Assembly: GCF_036226885.1 (NCBI RefSeq)
Contig: NZ_CP109027.1
Span: forward strand, 7,750,001 to 7,814,000
From: Streptomyces sp. NBC_00663
GTDB taxonomy: Bacteria; Actinomycetota; Actinomycetes; Streptomycetales; Streptomycetaceae
DNA length: 64,000 nt
Reading direction: 5' to 3'
The notes below the pieces were generated by a model. That model was not told the DNA's origin and ran no database searches. It was given only the letters and a program-made list of their open reading frames with translations. Both the position numbers and the translations under genes were made by a program. Positions 8,368-18,295 of the stretch are shown here, one piece after another (the first letter of the stretch is position 1; each line of letters starts with the position of its first letter).

Positions 8368-9069
8368 ATGACCAGTACGGTCCCCGCGCTCGGTACCCGT
8401 ACGGCCGAAGGGTCGGCCCTACAGGCCGTGCTCCTCGACATGGACGGCACTCTGGTGGACACCGAGGGCTTCTGGTGGGACGTCGAGGTCGAGGTCTTCG
8501 CCGGACTCGGCCACACCCTCGACGACTCCTGGCGCCATGTCGTGGTCGGCGGGCCCATGACCCGCAGCGCGGGGTTCCTGATCGAGGCCACCGGCGCCGA
8601 CATCACCCTCCCCGAACTCACGGTGCTGCTCAACGACGGCTTCGAGCACCGCATCGGCCGCACCCTGCCGCTGATGCCGGGCGCCCTGCGGCTGCTGGCC
8701 GAACTCGCCCAGTACGAGATCCCCACCGCCCTGGTCTCCGCCTCGCACCGGCGCATCATCGACCGGGTCCTGACCTATCTGGGCCCCCAGCACTTCAGCC
8801 TCACCGTCGCCGGCGACGAGGTGGCCCGCACCAAGCCGCACCCCGACCCCTATCTCTTCGCCGCCGCCCGGCTCGGCGTGGATCCGGCCAGATGCGCCGT
8901 CGTGGAGGACACCGCCACCGGCGTGGCCGCCGCCGAGGCCGCGGGCTGCCAGGTCGTGGTGGTGCCGTCCGTCGCCCCCATCGCCCCCGCCGCCCGCCGC
9001 ACCGTCGTCAGCTCGCTCGAAGAGGTCGACCTGACATTTCTGCGCGGTCTGATGACGGAAATGCGCTGA
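8368..9069 (+). CDS. HAD-superfamily sugar-phosphatase-like hydrolase
   Basis: Cytoplasmic phosphatase or mutase of the beta-phosphoglucomutase/GS1-like subgroup. Motif I is DMDGTLVD with nucleophile Asp24 and acid/base Asp26. Motif II is the Ser of ALVSASHRR, and motifs III and IV are in ARTKPHPDPYLFAA and CAVVEDTATGVAAA. The length of 233 residues is normal and a small cap domain fits between motifs I and II. AAGGAGG precedes ATG 8368. The natural substrate cannot be told from sequence, and it is probably a single-gene transcript. Confidence 0.85.
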   Translation: MTSTVPALGTRTAEGSALQAVLLDMDGTLVDTEGFWWDVEVEVFAGLGHTLDDSWRHVVVGGPMTRSAGFLIEATGADITLPELTVLLNDGFEHRIGRTLPLMPGALRLLAELAQYEIPTALVSASHRRIIDRVLTYLGPQHFSLTVAGDEVARTKPHPDPYLFAAARLGVDPARCAVVEDTATGVAAAEAAGCQVVVVPSVAPIAPAARRTVVSSLEEVDLTFLRGLMTEMR

Positions 9070-9502
9070 GCGTCACCCAGCGTGCAGCGTCGATAACGAG
9101 GAAATTCCCGGGCCCGCACGCAAAGGAATTCGAATCATGGCGGAGGTCTTGACGGTTGGCCGAATTCCGGTACGGCTACACCTTGTTGAGCATGTGACGT
9201 TCCCCACTTCACAGGAGGTCGACAGGTAGGGCCGCCTGTGCTTGCGGCCCGCAATGAGGGGATTGTGCTGTGCCCTTGTGTCCCGATTGATGGAAAGCTG
9301 CACTAATCCTTCCCCTGTCGGGTTTTCGGTGTGTCCGCACCCGGTTTCGCTCCGTGATGGCACCCCAACTCCGGTGCCTGCGAACCGTCCTTCGGGTGCG
9401 GACTAATCTCGTCGCGAGAACATCACCGCACCCCCCGTGGATCCGCCGCACCACCCATGCATGCCGGATACACGGACTCGACAGCTCTGGAGAAACTCGA
9501 GC
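9070..9502. other. Intergenic region before the binding-protein pair
   Basis: 433 bases without a recognisable gene. It contains a 7-bp hairpin (GGGCCGC / GCGGCCC, 9229-9250) and a TTGACG box at 9149 without a convincing -10 partner. GC content is lower than in neighbouring genes around 9250-9310. It probably holds the promoter of the next gene, but no clear element could be named. Confidence 0.45.
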
Positions 9503-11107
9503 ATGAACCGCAAGACTTTGGTGCTGCCGGCCGTGATCGGTCTGCTCGCCCCGGTTCTCGCCGCCTGCGGCGGGTCTGACGGCGGCAGTGGCGGCGGAGA
9601 CGCGATAGTCGTCGGCACCACGGACGCGGTCACTGCCTCGAAGGACGCCCCCGCCCCGCTCGACCCCGCCTACGCCTACGACGCCGGCATCTGGAACATC
9701 CTGCGCCAGACCGTGCAGACCCTGATGATCCAGCCGCGCGGCGAGGGCGAGCCCGTGCCCGAGGCCGCCGAGAGCTGCGGCTTCACCGACACCGGCAACG
9801 AGCGCTACGCCTGCAAGCTGCGCGAGGGCCTCGCGTTCGCGAACGGCGACGCCGTCACCGCCGAGGACGTCAAGTACTCCATCGACCGCGCGCGGGACAT
9901 CAACGCCGAGGGCGGCCCGGTCGGACTGCTGTCCACCATCGACACCGTCGAGACCAAGGGCGACCGCGAGGTGATCTTCCACCTCAAGACGGCCGACGCC
10001 ACCTTCCCGTACAAGCTGTCGACCCCCGTCGCCGGCATCGTCAACCCCGACGACTACCAGCCCAAGAGCCTGCGCGACGGCTTCGACGTCGACGGCTCCG
10101 GCCCGTACACCATGTCGGCCGAGGTCAAGAACGACGAGCTGGTCAGCGCCGTGTTCACCAAGAACCCCAACTACAAGGGGACGCTGAAGGTGAACAACGA
10201 CAAGGTCGAGCTGCGCTCCTTCGCGGACGCCGACGCCATGGGCACCGCCCTCGACGACGGTGACATCGACGTCATGACCCGCACCATGTCGCCGGAGCAG
10301 ATCGAGAAGCTCTCCGCGTCCTCCGACGACGATGTCGACCTCGTCGAGATGCCCGGCCTGGAGATCCGCTACCTCGCCTTCAACACCGACGCCGCCACGG
10401 TGAAGACCAGGGCCGTGCGACAGGCGATGGCCCAGATCATCAACCGCAGCGAACTCGTCGCCAAGGTCTACGGCTCCGAGGCCGAACCGCTGTTCTCGCT
10501 GGTCCCGGCGAGCATCGTCGGCCACTCCAACTCGTTCTTCAACAAGTACGGCGACCCCAGCAAGGCCAAGGCCGCCGCCCTGCTGAACAAGGCGAACATC
10601 ACCACCCCGGTCAAGCTGACCCTGCACTACACGACCGACCACTACGGCTCGGCCACCAAGCTGGAGTTCCAGCAGCTCCAGAAGCAGCTCAACGCCACCG
10701 GCCTGTTCGATGTCAGCATCAAGGGCGAACTCTGGAAGACCTTCCGCCCCGCCGAGCAGAAGGGCGCGTACGACGTCTACGGCATGGGCTGGTTCCCGGA
10801 CTTCCCCGACGCCGACAACTACCTCGCGCCGTTCCTCGACAAGGGCAACTTCCTCGGCTCGCCCTACGCCAACAGCGAGATCCGCAACACCCTGATTCCG
10901 GAGTCCCGCCGCCAGGCCGACCGGCTGTCCGCCTCCACCAGCCTCACCGACATCCAGGACATCGTCGCCGCCGACGTCCCGGTGCTCCCGCTGTGGCAGG
11001 GCAAGCAGTACGTCGCCGCCCGCGACGACATCACCGGCACCGCCTACGCCCTCAACTCCTCCTCCACCCTCCAGCTGTGGGAGCTCGGCCGTGGCGTGAG
11101 CGGCTGA
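9503..11107 (+). CDS. Extracellular solute-binding lipoprotein, family 5
   Basis: Predicted lipoprotein that captures peptides or similar solutes for an ABC importer. The signal peptide MNRKTLVLPAVIGLLAPVL ends in a lipobox with Cys22 (LAAC). The mature part is a full SBP_bac_5 (DppA/OppA) domain, containing KLREGLAFANGDAVTAEDVKY early and IPESRRQADRL late. ATG 9503 is chosen because the signal peptide begins there; a frame open to 9437 adds only sequence with no signal. Product 534 residues. It pairs with a paralogue just downstream, yet no permease or ATPase gene is nearby, so it may serve a distant transporter or act as a sensor. Confidence 0.88.
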   Translation: MNRKTLVLPAVIGLLAPVLAACGGSDGGSGGGDAIVVGTTDAVTASKDAPAPLDPAYAYDAGIWNILRQTVQTLMIQPRGEGEPVPEAAESCGFTDTGNERYACKLREGLAFANGDAVTAEDVKYSIDRARDINAEGGPVGLLSTIDTVETKGDREVIFHLKTADATFPYKLSTPVAGIVNPDDYQPKSLRDGFDVDGSGPYTMSAEVKNDELVSAVFTKNPNYKGTLKVNNDKVELRSFADADAMGTALDDGDIDVMTRTMSPEQIEKLSASSDDDVDLVEMPGLEIRYLAFNTDAATVKTRAVRQAMAQIINRSELVAKVYGSEAEPLFSLVPASIVGHSNSFFNKYGDPSKAKAAALLNKANITTPVKLTLHYTTDHYGSATKLEFQQLQKQLNATGLFDVSIKGELWKTFRPAEQKGAYDVYGMGWFPDFPDADNYLAPFLDKGNFLGSPYANSEIRNTLIPESRRQADRLSASTSLTDIQDIVAADVPVLPLWQGKQYVAARDDITGTAYALNSSSTLQLWELGRGVSG

Positions 11108-11174
11108 TCCGTCCCTGCCCGGGGCCCGGGACGGCCGGCCCGGGATTCGACCACCGACGACAAGGCACTCGTAC

Positions 11175-12755
11175 GTGAACATGCGCAACCAGTGGCCAGT
11201 CCTGCCGATCATGGCCGGGCTGGCCTCCGGCCTGTTGACCGGATGCGGCACGGAGAACGGGGACTCCGGAAGCGGCGGCTCCTCCGTGGTCATGGGGATG
11301 TCCGACGACGTCCTGGCCACCGACCCGGCGTCCGGCTACGACCCCGGCTCATGGCTGCTGTTCAACAACGTCTTCCAGTCGCTGCTGAGCTTCCCCAACG
11401 GCGGCACCGAGCCGGTGCCCGAACTCGCCGAGAGCTGCGCGTTCAGCGACAGTCAGACCAAGGTCTACAAGTGCAAGCTGAAGGACGGCCTGAAGTTCAG
11501 CAACGGTGACTCGCTCACCTCGGAGGACGTCAAGTTCTCCTTCGACCGCATGCTGAAGATCAACGACGACGCCGGCCCCGCGATCATGTTCCCCATGCTC
11601 GACAAGGTCGAGACGCCGGACGAGAACACGGTCGTCTTCCAGCTGAACACCCCCGACGCCACCTTCCCGAGCAAGATCGCCTCCGGTGCCGGCTCCATCG
11701 TCGACCACCGGCAGTACGACGCCGGCAAGCTGCGCGAGGACGGCGAGGCCGTCGGCTCCGGCCCCTACAAGCTGGACTCCTTCGGCGACAGCGAGGCCGT
11801 CTTCTCCGTCAACGAGAACTACGAGGGCAACGCCGAGGTCAAGAACTCCGGCGTCACCCTCAAGTTCTTCCACGGCGACCAGGACGAGCTGAAGCAGGCC
11901 CTGACCGACGACAAGATCGACATCGCCTACCGAGGCCTCACCGCGAGCGACATCTCCGACATCGAGAACGCCGGAACCGACGCCGAGGTCGAGGTCGTCG
12001 ACGGCACCAGCGCCGAGGTCCAGCACCTGGTCTTCAACATGGACGACCCGGTCACCGGCAAGCTCGGCGTCCGCAAGGCCATCGCCTACCTGCTCGACCG
12101 CGACGCCCTGATGGCGCAGGTCTACCAGGGCACCGCCACCTCGCTGTACTCGATCATCCCGGCCGGTATCGCGGGCCACAACACGGCCTTCTTCGACACA
12201 TACGGCGCCCGCCCCTCCAAGGCCAAGGCCGCCGCCGCCCTCAACGCCGAAGGCATCACCGGCAAGGTCAAGCTCACCCTCTGGTCCACCCCGACCCGCT
12301 ACGGCCCCTCCACCGACCAGGAACTCAAGGCGATCGCCGAACAGCTCAACAAGAGCGGCCTGTTCGACGCCGACGTCGAGTCCGTGGCCTACGACCAGTA
12401 CGAGAAGGACATAGCCAAGGGCAAGTACGGCGTCTACGTGAAGGGCTGGGTCCCCGACTACCCGGACGCCGACAACTTCACCGCGCCCTTCTTCGGCAAG
12501 GGCAACGTGCTGAGCAACAACTACACCAACAGCATGATCACCGGCACCCTCATCCCACGCACCGCCGCCCAGAGCGACCGCTCCGCCACCGACGACGACT
12601 ACGCCCGCCTCCAGGACACCGTCGCCGCCGAACTCCCCGTCCTGCCCCTGTGGCAGGCCAAGCAGTACGCCGTCGTCCGCGACAACGTCTACGGCCTGGA
12701 GTACTGCCTCGACGCCTCGACCGTCTTCCGCTTCTGGGAGATCAGCAAGGGCTGA
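11175..12755 (+). CDS. Extracellular solute-binding lipoprotein, family 5 (paralogue)
   Basis: Second member of a tandem pair, about as long (526 residues) as the upstream protein and alignable with it from end to end (for example KDGLKFSNGDSLTSEDVKFS against REGLAFANGDAVTAEDVKYS). Its lipobox is LLTGC with Cys24. The start is GTG 11175 or ATG 11181, which changes only two residues. The gap between the two genes is 67 bases, with a GC-rich imperfect hairpin near 11115-11145. Probably co-transcribed, and ended by the strong terminator at 12766. No transporter partner is encoded next to it. Confidence 0.88.
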   Translation: MNMRNQWPVLPIMAGLASGLLTGCGTENGDSGSGGSSVVMGMSDDVLATDPASGYDPGSWLLFNNVFQSLLSFPNGGTEPVPELAESCAFSDSQTKVYKCKLKDGLKFSNGDSLTSEDVKFSFDRMLKINDDAGPAIMFPMLDKVETPDENTVVFQLNTPDATFPSKIASGAGSIVDHRQYDAGKLREDGEAVGSGPYKLDSFGDSEAVFSVNENYEGNAEVKNSGVTLKFFHGDQDELKQALTDDKIDIAYRGLTASDISDIENAGTDAEVEVVDGTSAEVQHLVFNMDDPVTGKLGVRKAIAYLLDRDALMAQVYQGTATSLYSIIPAGIAGHNTAFFDTYGARPSKAKAAAALNAEGITGKVKLTLWSTPTRYGPSTDQELKAIAEQLNKSGLFDADVESVAYDQYEKDIAKGKYGVYVKGWVPDYPDADNFTAPFFGKGNVLSNNYTNSMITGTLIPRTAAQSDRSATDDDYARLQDTVAAELPVLPLWQAKQYAVVRDNVYGLEYCLDASTVFRFWEISKG

Positions 12756-12765
12756 TCCGGCACCG

Positions 12766-12809
12766 CAGCACGAAGGCCGCCCCCTCCAGAGGGGGCGGCC
12801 TTCGTGCTG
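12766..12809. terminator. Strong bidirectional terminator
   Basis: Perfect 20-bp inverted repeat with a 4-base CCAG loop. It sits between the convergent binding-protein gene and response-regulator gene, 10 bases from the first stop and 8 from the second. Confidence 0.85.
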
Positions 12810-12817
12810 TCGTACTA

Positions 12818-13489
12818 CTACTGCGCGCCGGGGCGCACCAGCCCGCTCTCGTACGCGTACACCGCCGCCTGCACCCGGTCCCGCAGCCCCAGCTTGGTCA
12901 GGACATGGCCCACATGGGTCTTCACGGTGGTCTCGCTGACGAACAGATCGGCGGCGATCTCCGCGTTCGACAGCCCACGCGCCACCAGCTTCAGCACCTC
13001 GACCTCACGGTCCGTGAGCGTGTGCAGCGTGTCGGGGACCGGCTCGTCACCCGACGGCAGATGCGTGGCGTACTTGTCGAGCAGCCGGCGCGTGATGCTC
13101 GGCGCGAGCATCGCCTCACCCGCGGCCACCACCCGGATCGCCTGCACCAGCTCATTGGCCGGGGCGTCCTTGAGCAGGAAGCCGCTGGCCCCCGCCCGCA
13201 GCGCCTCCACCACATACTCGTCGAGATCGAACGTCGTCAGCACCAGTACCTTCGCCGGGCCGTCCCGCCCCGGCCCGGTGATCTGCCGTGTCGCCTCGAC
13301 GCCGTCCATCCGCGGCATGCGGATGTCCATCAGCACCACGTCGGGCTGCAACGCCCGCACCTGGTCGAGCGCCTGGAGGCCGTCCCCGGCCTCACCGACG
13401 ACAGCGATGTCCTGCTCCGCTTCCAGAATCATCCGGAAGCCGGTACGCAGCAGCGGCTGGTCGTCGACCAGTAGGACGCGGATGGCCAC
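12818..13489 (-). CDS. NarL/LuxR-family response regulator (orphan)
   Basis: DNA-binding response regulator of 223 residues. The receiver has the acidic pocket LLVDDQ (Asp9-Asp10), phospho-acceptor Asp55 in VLMDIRMP, and Lys107 in GFLLKD. The C-terminal LuxR helix-turn-helix spans LTDREVEVLKLVARGLSNAE through VKTHVGHVLTKLGLRDR. GTG 13489 follows AAGGAG; the upstream extension is not homologous. No histidine kinase is adjacent. It starts 14 bases after the RecB-like nuclease gene on the same strand, so the two may share a transcript. Confidence 0.92.
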   Translation of the reverse strand: MAIRVLLVDDQPLLRTGFRMILEAEQDIAVVGEAGDGLQALDQVRALQPDVVLMDIRMPRMDGVEATRQITGPGRDGPAKVLVLTTFDLDEYVVEALRAGASGFLLKDAPANELVQAIRVVAAGEAMLAPSITRRLLDKYATHLPSGDEPVPDTLHTLTDREVEVLKLVARGLSNAEIAADLFVSETTVKTHVGHVLTKLGLRDRVQAAVYAYESGLVRPGAQ

Positions 13490-13503
13490 GTGACACTCCT
13501 TCG

Positions 13504-14481
<978 letters not shown>

Positions 14482-14489
14482 GACCACAG

Positions 14490-14512
14490 ACCATACGGCC
14501 CACCACTGACAG
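14490..14512 (-). promoter_or_regulatory. Candidate PafBC-dependent (RecA-NDp) promoter of the RecB-like gene
   Basis: On the minus strand: CTGTCAGTG, 8 bases, TATGGT. The mycobacterial consensus is TTGTCRGTG-N8-TANNNT; only the first base differs. The -10 box ends 8 bases from the ATG at 14481, so the transcript would start at or next to the start codon. PafB and PafC are encoded at 30908-32909. Confidence 0.65.
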
Positions 14513-14657
14513 TGACCCACTCGCGGCCGTGCCCGCGCACGACAGCCGGGGAAACACAGGGGGTGCCGGGGCGGAACGCGCCACGACCGCCGCATACCAT
14601 CGACCACGAGACCCTTCCGCCGGCAGGCGCGGAAGACGCTTCGAACGAGGGGACACC

Positions 14658-16532
14658 GTGGACGAGAGCGGCGGGAGCGGGCAGCCGCGGTCCGGCAACG
14701 ACGAGCCGACCCAGCACGCAGGCCCTACGGCCCCGGCCGCCGACCCCGCAACCCCTCCACCGCCCGCACCCGAACAACACCCGGCGGACGCGGCGGACAC
14801 CGACGCCGACACCGACGCCGGGGCAGCGGACGAGGCCGCGACCGAGGCGCCCTCGGAGACCGAGACGCCGCAGACAGACGGCACGTCCACCGCCCCGAAC
14901 ACCACCGCCTCCCCGGCCCCTCCGACACCGACAGAGGCGCCGCCGGCCGAGGGCACGAAGGCCTCGCCGACCGGTGACACGGACACCTCGCCGACCGGTA
15001 ACACGGACACCTCGCCGTCCAGCGACACGGACGTCTCGCCGACCAGCGACACGGACGCCTCGCCGACCGGGGGCACGGCAGCCCCGGCTTCCCCGGCCGA
15101 CACCCCCGCTTCCCCGCCCCGTGCCCCGGCTGAGCACACCTCGGACCGCGCCGCCGCTGAGAGCACCTCCGACGCGGAGGCGCGTCGGCAGGACAAGGCG
15201 ACGGAAGACGACGCGGCGGCCGACGGCGCGACCGACACCCGCCCGCCCGTGAGCCCCACCGCGTCCGCGCCCTCCTCCACCACCGACGCCCACCCGGCCC
15301 CGAACAACTCCACCCCCCAGGACCACCGGACCCTCGCCCACTCCGGCACCACCAAGGGACGCCCCCCGCGGCGCCCGCGTGATCCCGGGGGCGGGCTGCT
15401 CATGGGACGCCCCTTCGGCGTACCCGTGTACGTCGCGCCCAGCTGGTTCCTCGTGGCCGCGCTCATCACCTGGGTGTTCGGCGGACAACTCGACCGCGTC
15501 CTGCCCGAACTCGGCGCCGCCCGCTACCTCGTCTCCCTCTTCTTCGCCGTCGCCTTCTACGCCTCGGTCCTCATCCACGAACTGGCCCACACGGTCGCCG
15601 CCCTCCGCTTCAAGCTGCCCGTGCGCCGCATCCAGCTCCAGTTCTTCGGTGGCGTCTCCGAGATCGAGAAGGAGGCCGAGACCCCTGGCCGGGAGTTCGT
15701 GCTGGCCTTCGTCGGCCCCCTGCTCTCCCTCGTCCTCGCCGGCGTCTTCTACGTCGCCCTCCAGCCCGTCGAACCCGGCACGGTCCCCGGCGTCCTGCTC
15801 GCCGGCCTGATGATCTCCAACCTCATCGTGGCCGCCTTCAACCTCCTGCCGGGCCTGCCCCTGGACGGCGGCCGCATGCTCCGGGCCGTCGTCTGGAAGA
15901 TCACCGGCAAGCCCATGAGCGGCACCATCGCCGCCGCCTGGGTCGGCCGCGCCCTCGCCGTCTCCGTCCTCATCGGCCTCCCCCTGCTCACCCAGTCCGG
16001 AGCCCTCGGCTCCAACGCCGAGGACAACGTCGGCATGGACACCGTCATGGACGCCCTGCTCGCCGCCATCCTCGCCGCGATCATCTGGACCGGCGCAGGC
16101 AACAGCCTCCGCATGGCCCGCCTGCGCGAACACCTCCCCGAACTCCGCGCCCGCAACCTCACCCGCCGCGCCGTCCCCGTCGAGACCGACACCCCCCTCT
16201 CCGAGGCCCTGCGCCGCGCCAACGAAGCCGGCGCCCGCGCCCTCGTCGTCGTCGACGCCGACGGCGAACCCCTCTCCCTCGTCCGCGAGGCCGCCATCGT
16301 CGGCGTACCCGAACACCGCCGCCCCTGGGTCGCCGTCAGCGGCCTCGCCCAGGACCTCACCGACGGCATGCGGGTCTCCGCGGAACTCGCCGGCGAAGAC
16401 CTCCTCGACACCCTGCGCGCCACCCCCGCCACCGAGTACCTCGTCATCGAGGACACCGGCGAGATCTACGGCGTCCTGTCCGCGGCCGACGTCGAGCGCG
16501 CCTTCGTCAAGGCCATGGCCCGCCCCTCCTAG
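14658..16532 (+). CDS. M50 site-2-protease-like metalloprotease with CBS domains
   Basis: Intramembrane zinc protease of 624 residues. The first 235 or so residues are a Pro/Thr/Asp/Ser-rich, low-complexity cytoplasmic tail containing five 8-residue repeats (DNA at 14961-15080). The membrane core follows, with zinc motif HELAH at 307-311 (Glu308 catalytic), the FGG loop of S2P proteins, and the third zinc ligand Asp403 in LPLDGGRML. The C-terminus carries a CBS pair (VETDTPLSEALRRANEAGAR onward). GTG 14658 with GAGGGGAC in front is preferred over an in-frame upstream start at 14529 that would overlap the divergent promoter. The substrate is unknown; family members cleave anti-sigma factors or other membrane proteins. 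Confidence 0.87.
   Translation: MDESGGSGQPRSGNDEPTQHAGPTAPAADPATPPPPAPEQHPADAADTDADTDAGAADEAATEAPSETETPQTDGTSTAPNTTASPAPPTPTEAPPAEGTKASPTGDTDTSPTGNTDTSPSSDTDVSPTSDTDASPTGGTAAPASPADTPASPPRAPAEHTSDRAAAESTSDAEARRQDKATEDDAAADGATDTRPPVSPTASAPSSTTDAHPAPNNSTPQDHRTLAHSGTTKGRPPRRPRDPGGGLLMGRPFGVPVYVAPSWFLVAALITWVFGGQLDRVLPELGAARYLVSLFFAVAFYASVLIHELAHTVAALRFKLPVRRIQLQFFGGVSEIEKEAETPGREFVLAFVGPLLSLVLAGVFYVALQPVEPGTVPGVLLAGLMISNLIVAAFNLLPGLPLDGGRMLRAVVWKITGKPMSGTIAAAWVGRALAVSVLIGLPLLTQSGALGSNAEDNVGMDTVMDALLAAILAAIIWTGAGNSLRMARLREHLPELRARNLTRRAVPVETDTPLSEALRRANEAGARALVVVDADGEPLSLVREAAIVGVPEHRRPWVAVSGLAQDLTDGMRVSAELAGEDLLDTLRATPATEYLVIEDTGEIYGVLSAADVERAFVKAMARPS
14961..15080 (+). repeat. Five tandem 24-bp repeats inside the M50 protease gene
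   Basis: Five consecutive 24-bp units, the first beginning GCCTCGCCGACCGGTGACAC. They encode variants of the octapeptide ASPTGDTD. All units are in frame, so copy-number changes would alter only the length of the disordered N-terminal tail. Confidence 0.9.
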
Positions 16533-16570
16533 GACAGGCACCAGTGGTCGGCGGCCCTCGGAAACGCCGG

Positions 16571-16582
16571 TAGGCTGTTCAC
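16571..16582 (+). promoter_or_regulatory. -10 box placing trmI as a likely leaderless transcript
   Basis: TAGGCT (16571-16576) lies 6 bases before ATG 16583, and there is no ribosome site. This is the spacing expected when transcription begins at the start codon. The -35 region is not convincing. Confidence 0.45.
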
Positions 16583-17485
16583 ATGTCCGAACCGACCGGT
16601 GCCGCCCGCAGGCGCGGGCCCTTCAAGGTCGGGGACCAGGTTCAGCTGACCGACCCCAAGGGCCGCCACTACACGTTCACGCTCGAGGCCGGGAAGAACT
16701 TCCACACCCACAAGGGTTCCTTCCCGCACGACGAACTGATCGGTGCTCCCGAGGGCAGCGTTGTCCGCACCACCGGGAACGTCGCCTACCTCGCGCTGCG
16801 CCCCCTGCTCCCCGACTACGTCCTGTCCATGCCCCGCGGGGCAGCCGTCGTCTACCCGAAGGACGCGGGACAGATCCTCGCCTTCGCCGACATCTTCCCC
16901 GGCGCACGCGTCGTCGAAGCCGGCGTGGGCTCAGGCTCGCTCAGCAGCTTCCTGCTGCGCGCCATCGGCGACCAGGGCATGCTGCACTCCTACGAGCGCC
17001 GCGAGGACTTCGCCGAGATCGCCCAGCAGAACGTCGAGCGCTACTTCGGCGGCCCGCACCCCGCCTGGCAGCTCACCGTCGGCGACCTCCAGGACAACCT
17101 GTCCGACACGGACGTCGACCGCGTCATCCTCGACATGCTCGCCCCCTGGGAATGCCTGGAGGCCGTCTCCAAGGCGCTCGTCCCCGGCGGCATCCTGTGC
17201 TGCTACGTCGCCACCACCACCCAGCTCGCCCGGACCGTCGAGTCCATCCGCGAGATCGGCAGCTTCAACGAGCCGACCTCCTGGGAGACGATGATCCGCA
17301 ACTGGCACGTCGAGGGCCTCGCCGTCCGCCCGGACCACCGGATGATCGGCCACACCGGCTTCCTGCTCACCGCACGCCGCCTCGCGGACGGCGTCGAGCC
17401 CCCCATGCGCCGCCGCCGTCCCGCCAAGGGCGCCTACGGCGAGGACTACACCGGCCCCAACGCCGACGGAGGCTCCGGCCGCTGA
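16583..17485 (+). CDS. trmI: tRNA (adenine-58-N1)-methyltransferase
   Basis: Makes m1A58 in the T-loop of tRNA using AdoMet. The 300-residue protein has the family's N-terminal beta domain, a Rossmann AdoMet loop VVEAGVGSGSLSSFLLRA (about 110-127), an acidic residue in the SYERRED strand, and the DxxxxD-L motif DRVILDMLAPWECL near residue 180. It sits between the M50 protease and a secreted protein. In mycobacteria the orthologue is a close neighbour of mpa and a RecB-like gene, matching this context. Confidence 0.93.
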   Translation: MSEPTGAARRRGPFKVGDQVQLTDPKGRHYTFTLEAGKNFHTHKGSFPHDELIGAPEGSVVRTTGNVAYLALRPLLPDYVLSMPRGAAVVYPKDAGQILAFADIFPGARVVEAGVGSGSLSSFLLRAIGDQGMLHSYERREDFAEIAQQNVERYFGGPHPAWQLTVGDLQDNLSDTDVDRVILDMLAPWECLEAVSKALVPGGILCCYVATTTQLARTVESIREIGSFNEPTSWETMIRNWHVEGLAVRPDHRMIGHTGFLLTARRLADGVEPPMRRRRPAKGAYGEDYTGPNADGGSGR

Positions 17486-17514
17486 GGCGGCCCCGTGCCG
17501 CGTACAACGCAACC

Positions 17515-17562
17515 GCGCCGCGGCCGAGTTCCCGACACCGCTCCGGAACTCGGCCCCGGCGC
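17515..17562 (+). terminator. Terminator after trmI
   Basis: 18-base arms with one mismatch, pairing GCGCCG.GGCCGAGTTCC with its complement, a 12-base loop, then CTTTTCGTT. It lies 30 bases past the trmI stop. Confidence 0.8.
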
Positions 17563-17694
17563 CTTTTCGTTGCCGACGCCGCGGACCTTGGGGCCCCGAT
17601 CCGACAGGCACCGACCCCGCCGTTCCACTCCCCTGTGACGTGTGGCACCATGCGGTCACCCCCACCGCCACAGCCCTCTCGGGAGTCACCCCTA

Positions 17695-18273
17695 GTGCAG
17701 CAATCCGCGGTTCCGGAACTCGCTCACACGCACACCCGCCCCATCCACTGGGTCGCCACCGCCACGGCCGTCGCAGGCGTAGTGGCCCTCTCCTCGGCCC
17801 TCCAGCCGAACCCGGCCACCGCCGCGCAGGCCGCAGGCCCGCAGACGCAGAAAGCCCCCGCGACCGCCCTTGCGCCGAGCCCCGCCCGCGTCGACTTCCC
17901 GATCGACTGCGGCCCGGTCAAAGCCCTCGTGGTGAAGAAGGCCACCGGCGACCTCGACGGCGACGGCCGACCGGAGACCGTGGCGGTCGTCCACTGCGAC
18001 GCCCCCATGGGCACCCCGCCCGACGGCGTCTACGTCCTCACCCAGGCCGCCGACGCCAAGACCCCCCGCGTCGTGGCGACCCTGATCGACCCCAAGGACC
18101 GCACCACCGTCAAGACCCTCACCGTCTCCGACGCGATCGTCCTCGCCGACACACTCGGCTACTCCTCGGACTCCGTACCCAGTTGCTGCCCGGACGTGAA
18201 GACCAGCGTGAAGTGGCAGTGGAAGAACGGCGCGTTCGTCCGCTCCACACCCGCCGGCGCCCAGAGCGTCTGA
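17695..18273 (+). CDS. Secreted protein with FG-GAP/VCBS-like calcium loop
   Basis: Predicted exported protein of 192 residues. After a basic N-terminus, the segment WVATATAVAGVVALSSAL and a following Ala-rich stretch (ATAAQAAG) look like a signal peptide with an AxA cleavage site. The mature part has a DLDGDGRPETVAV loop resembling the calcium-binding Asp-rich loop of FG-GAP repeats, and an adjacent Cys pair in SCCPDVK that may form disulphides. GTG 17695 follows GGGAG by 9 bases. The function is unknown; it ends 22 bases from the convergent ferredoxin gene. Confidence 0.7.
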   Translation: MQQSAVPELAHTHTRPIHWVATATAVAGVVALSSALQPNPATAAQAAGPQTQKAPATALAPSPARVDFPIDCGPVKALVVKKATGDLDGDGRPETVAVVHCDAPMGTPPDGVYVLTQAADAKTPRVVATLIDPKDRTTVKTLTVSDAIVLADTLGYSSDSVPSCCPDVKTSVKWQWKNGAFVRSTPAGAQSV

Positions 18274-18295
18274 CGCCCACGCGCGCCGACTCAGG

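Noticed and set aside
9209..11320. A 703-residue minus-strand frame opposite the first binding protein
   Set aside because: Shadow frame; the plus strand encodes a lipoprotein with clear signal peptide and domain.
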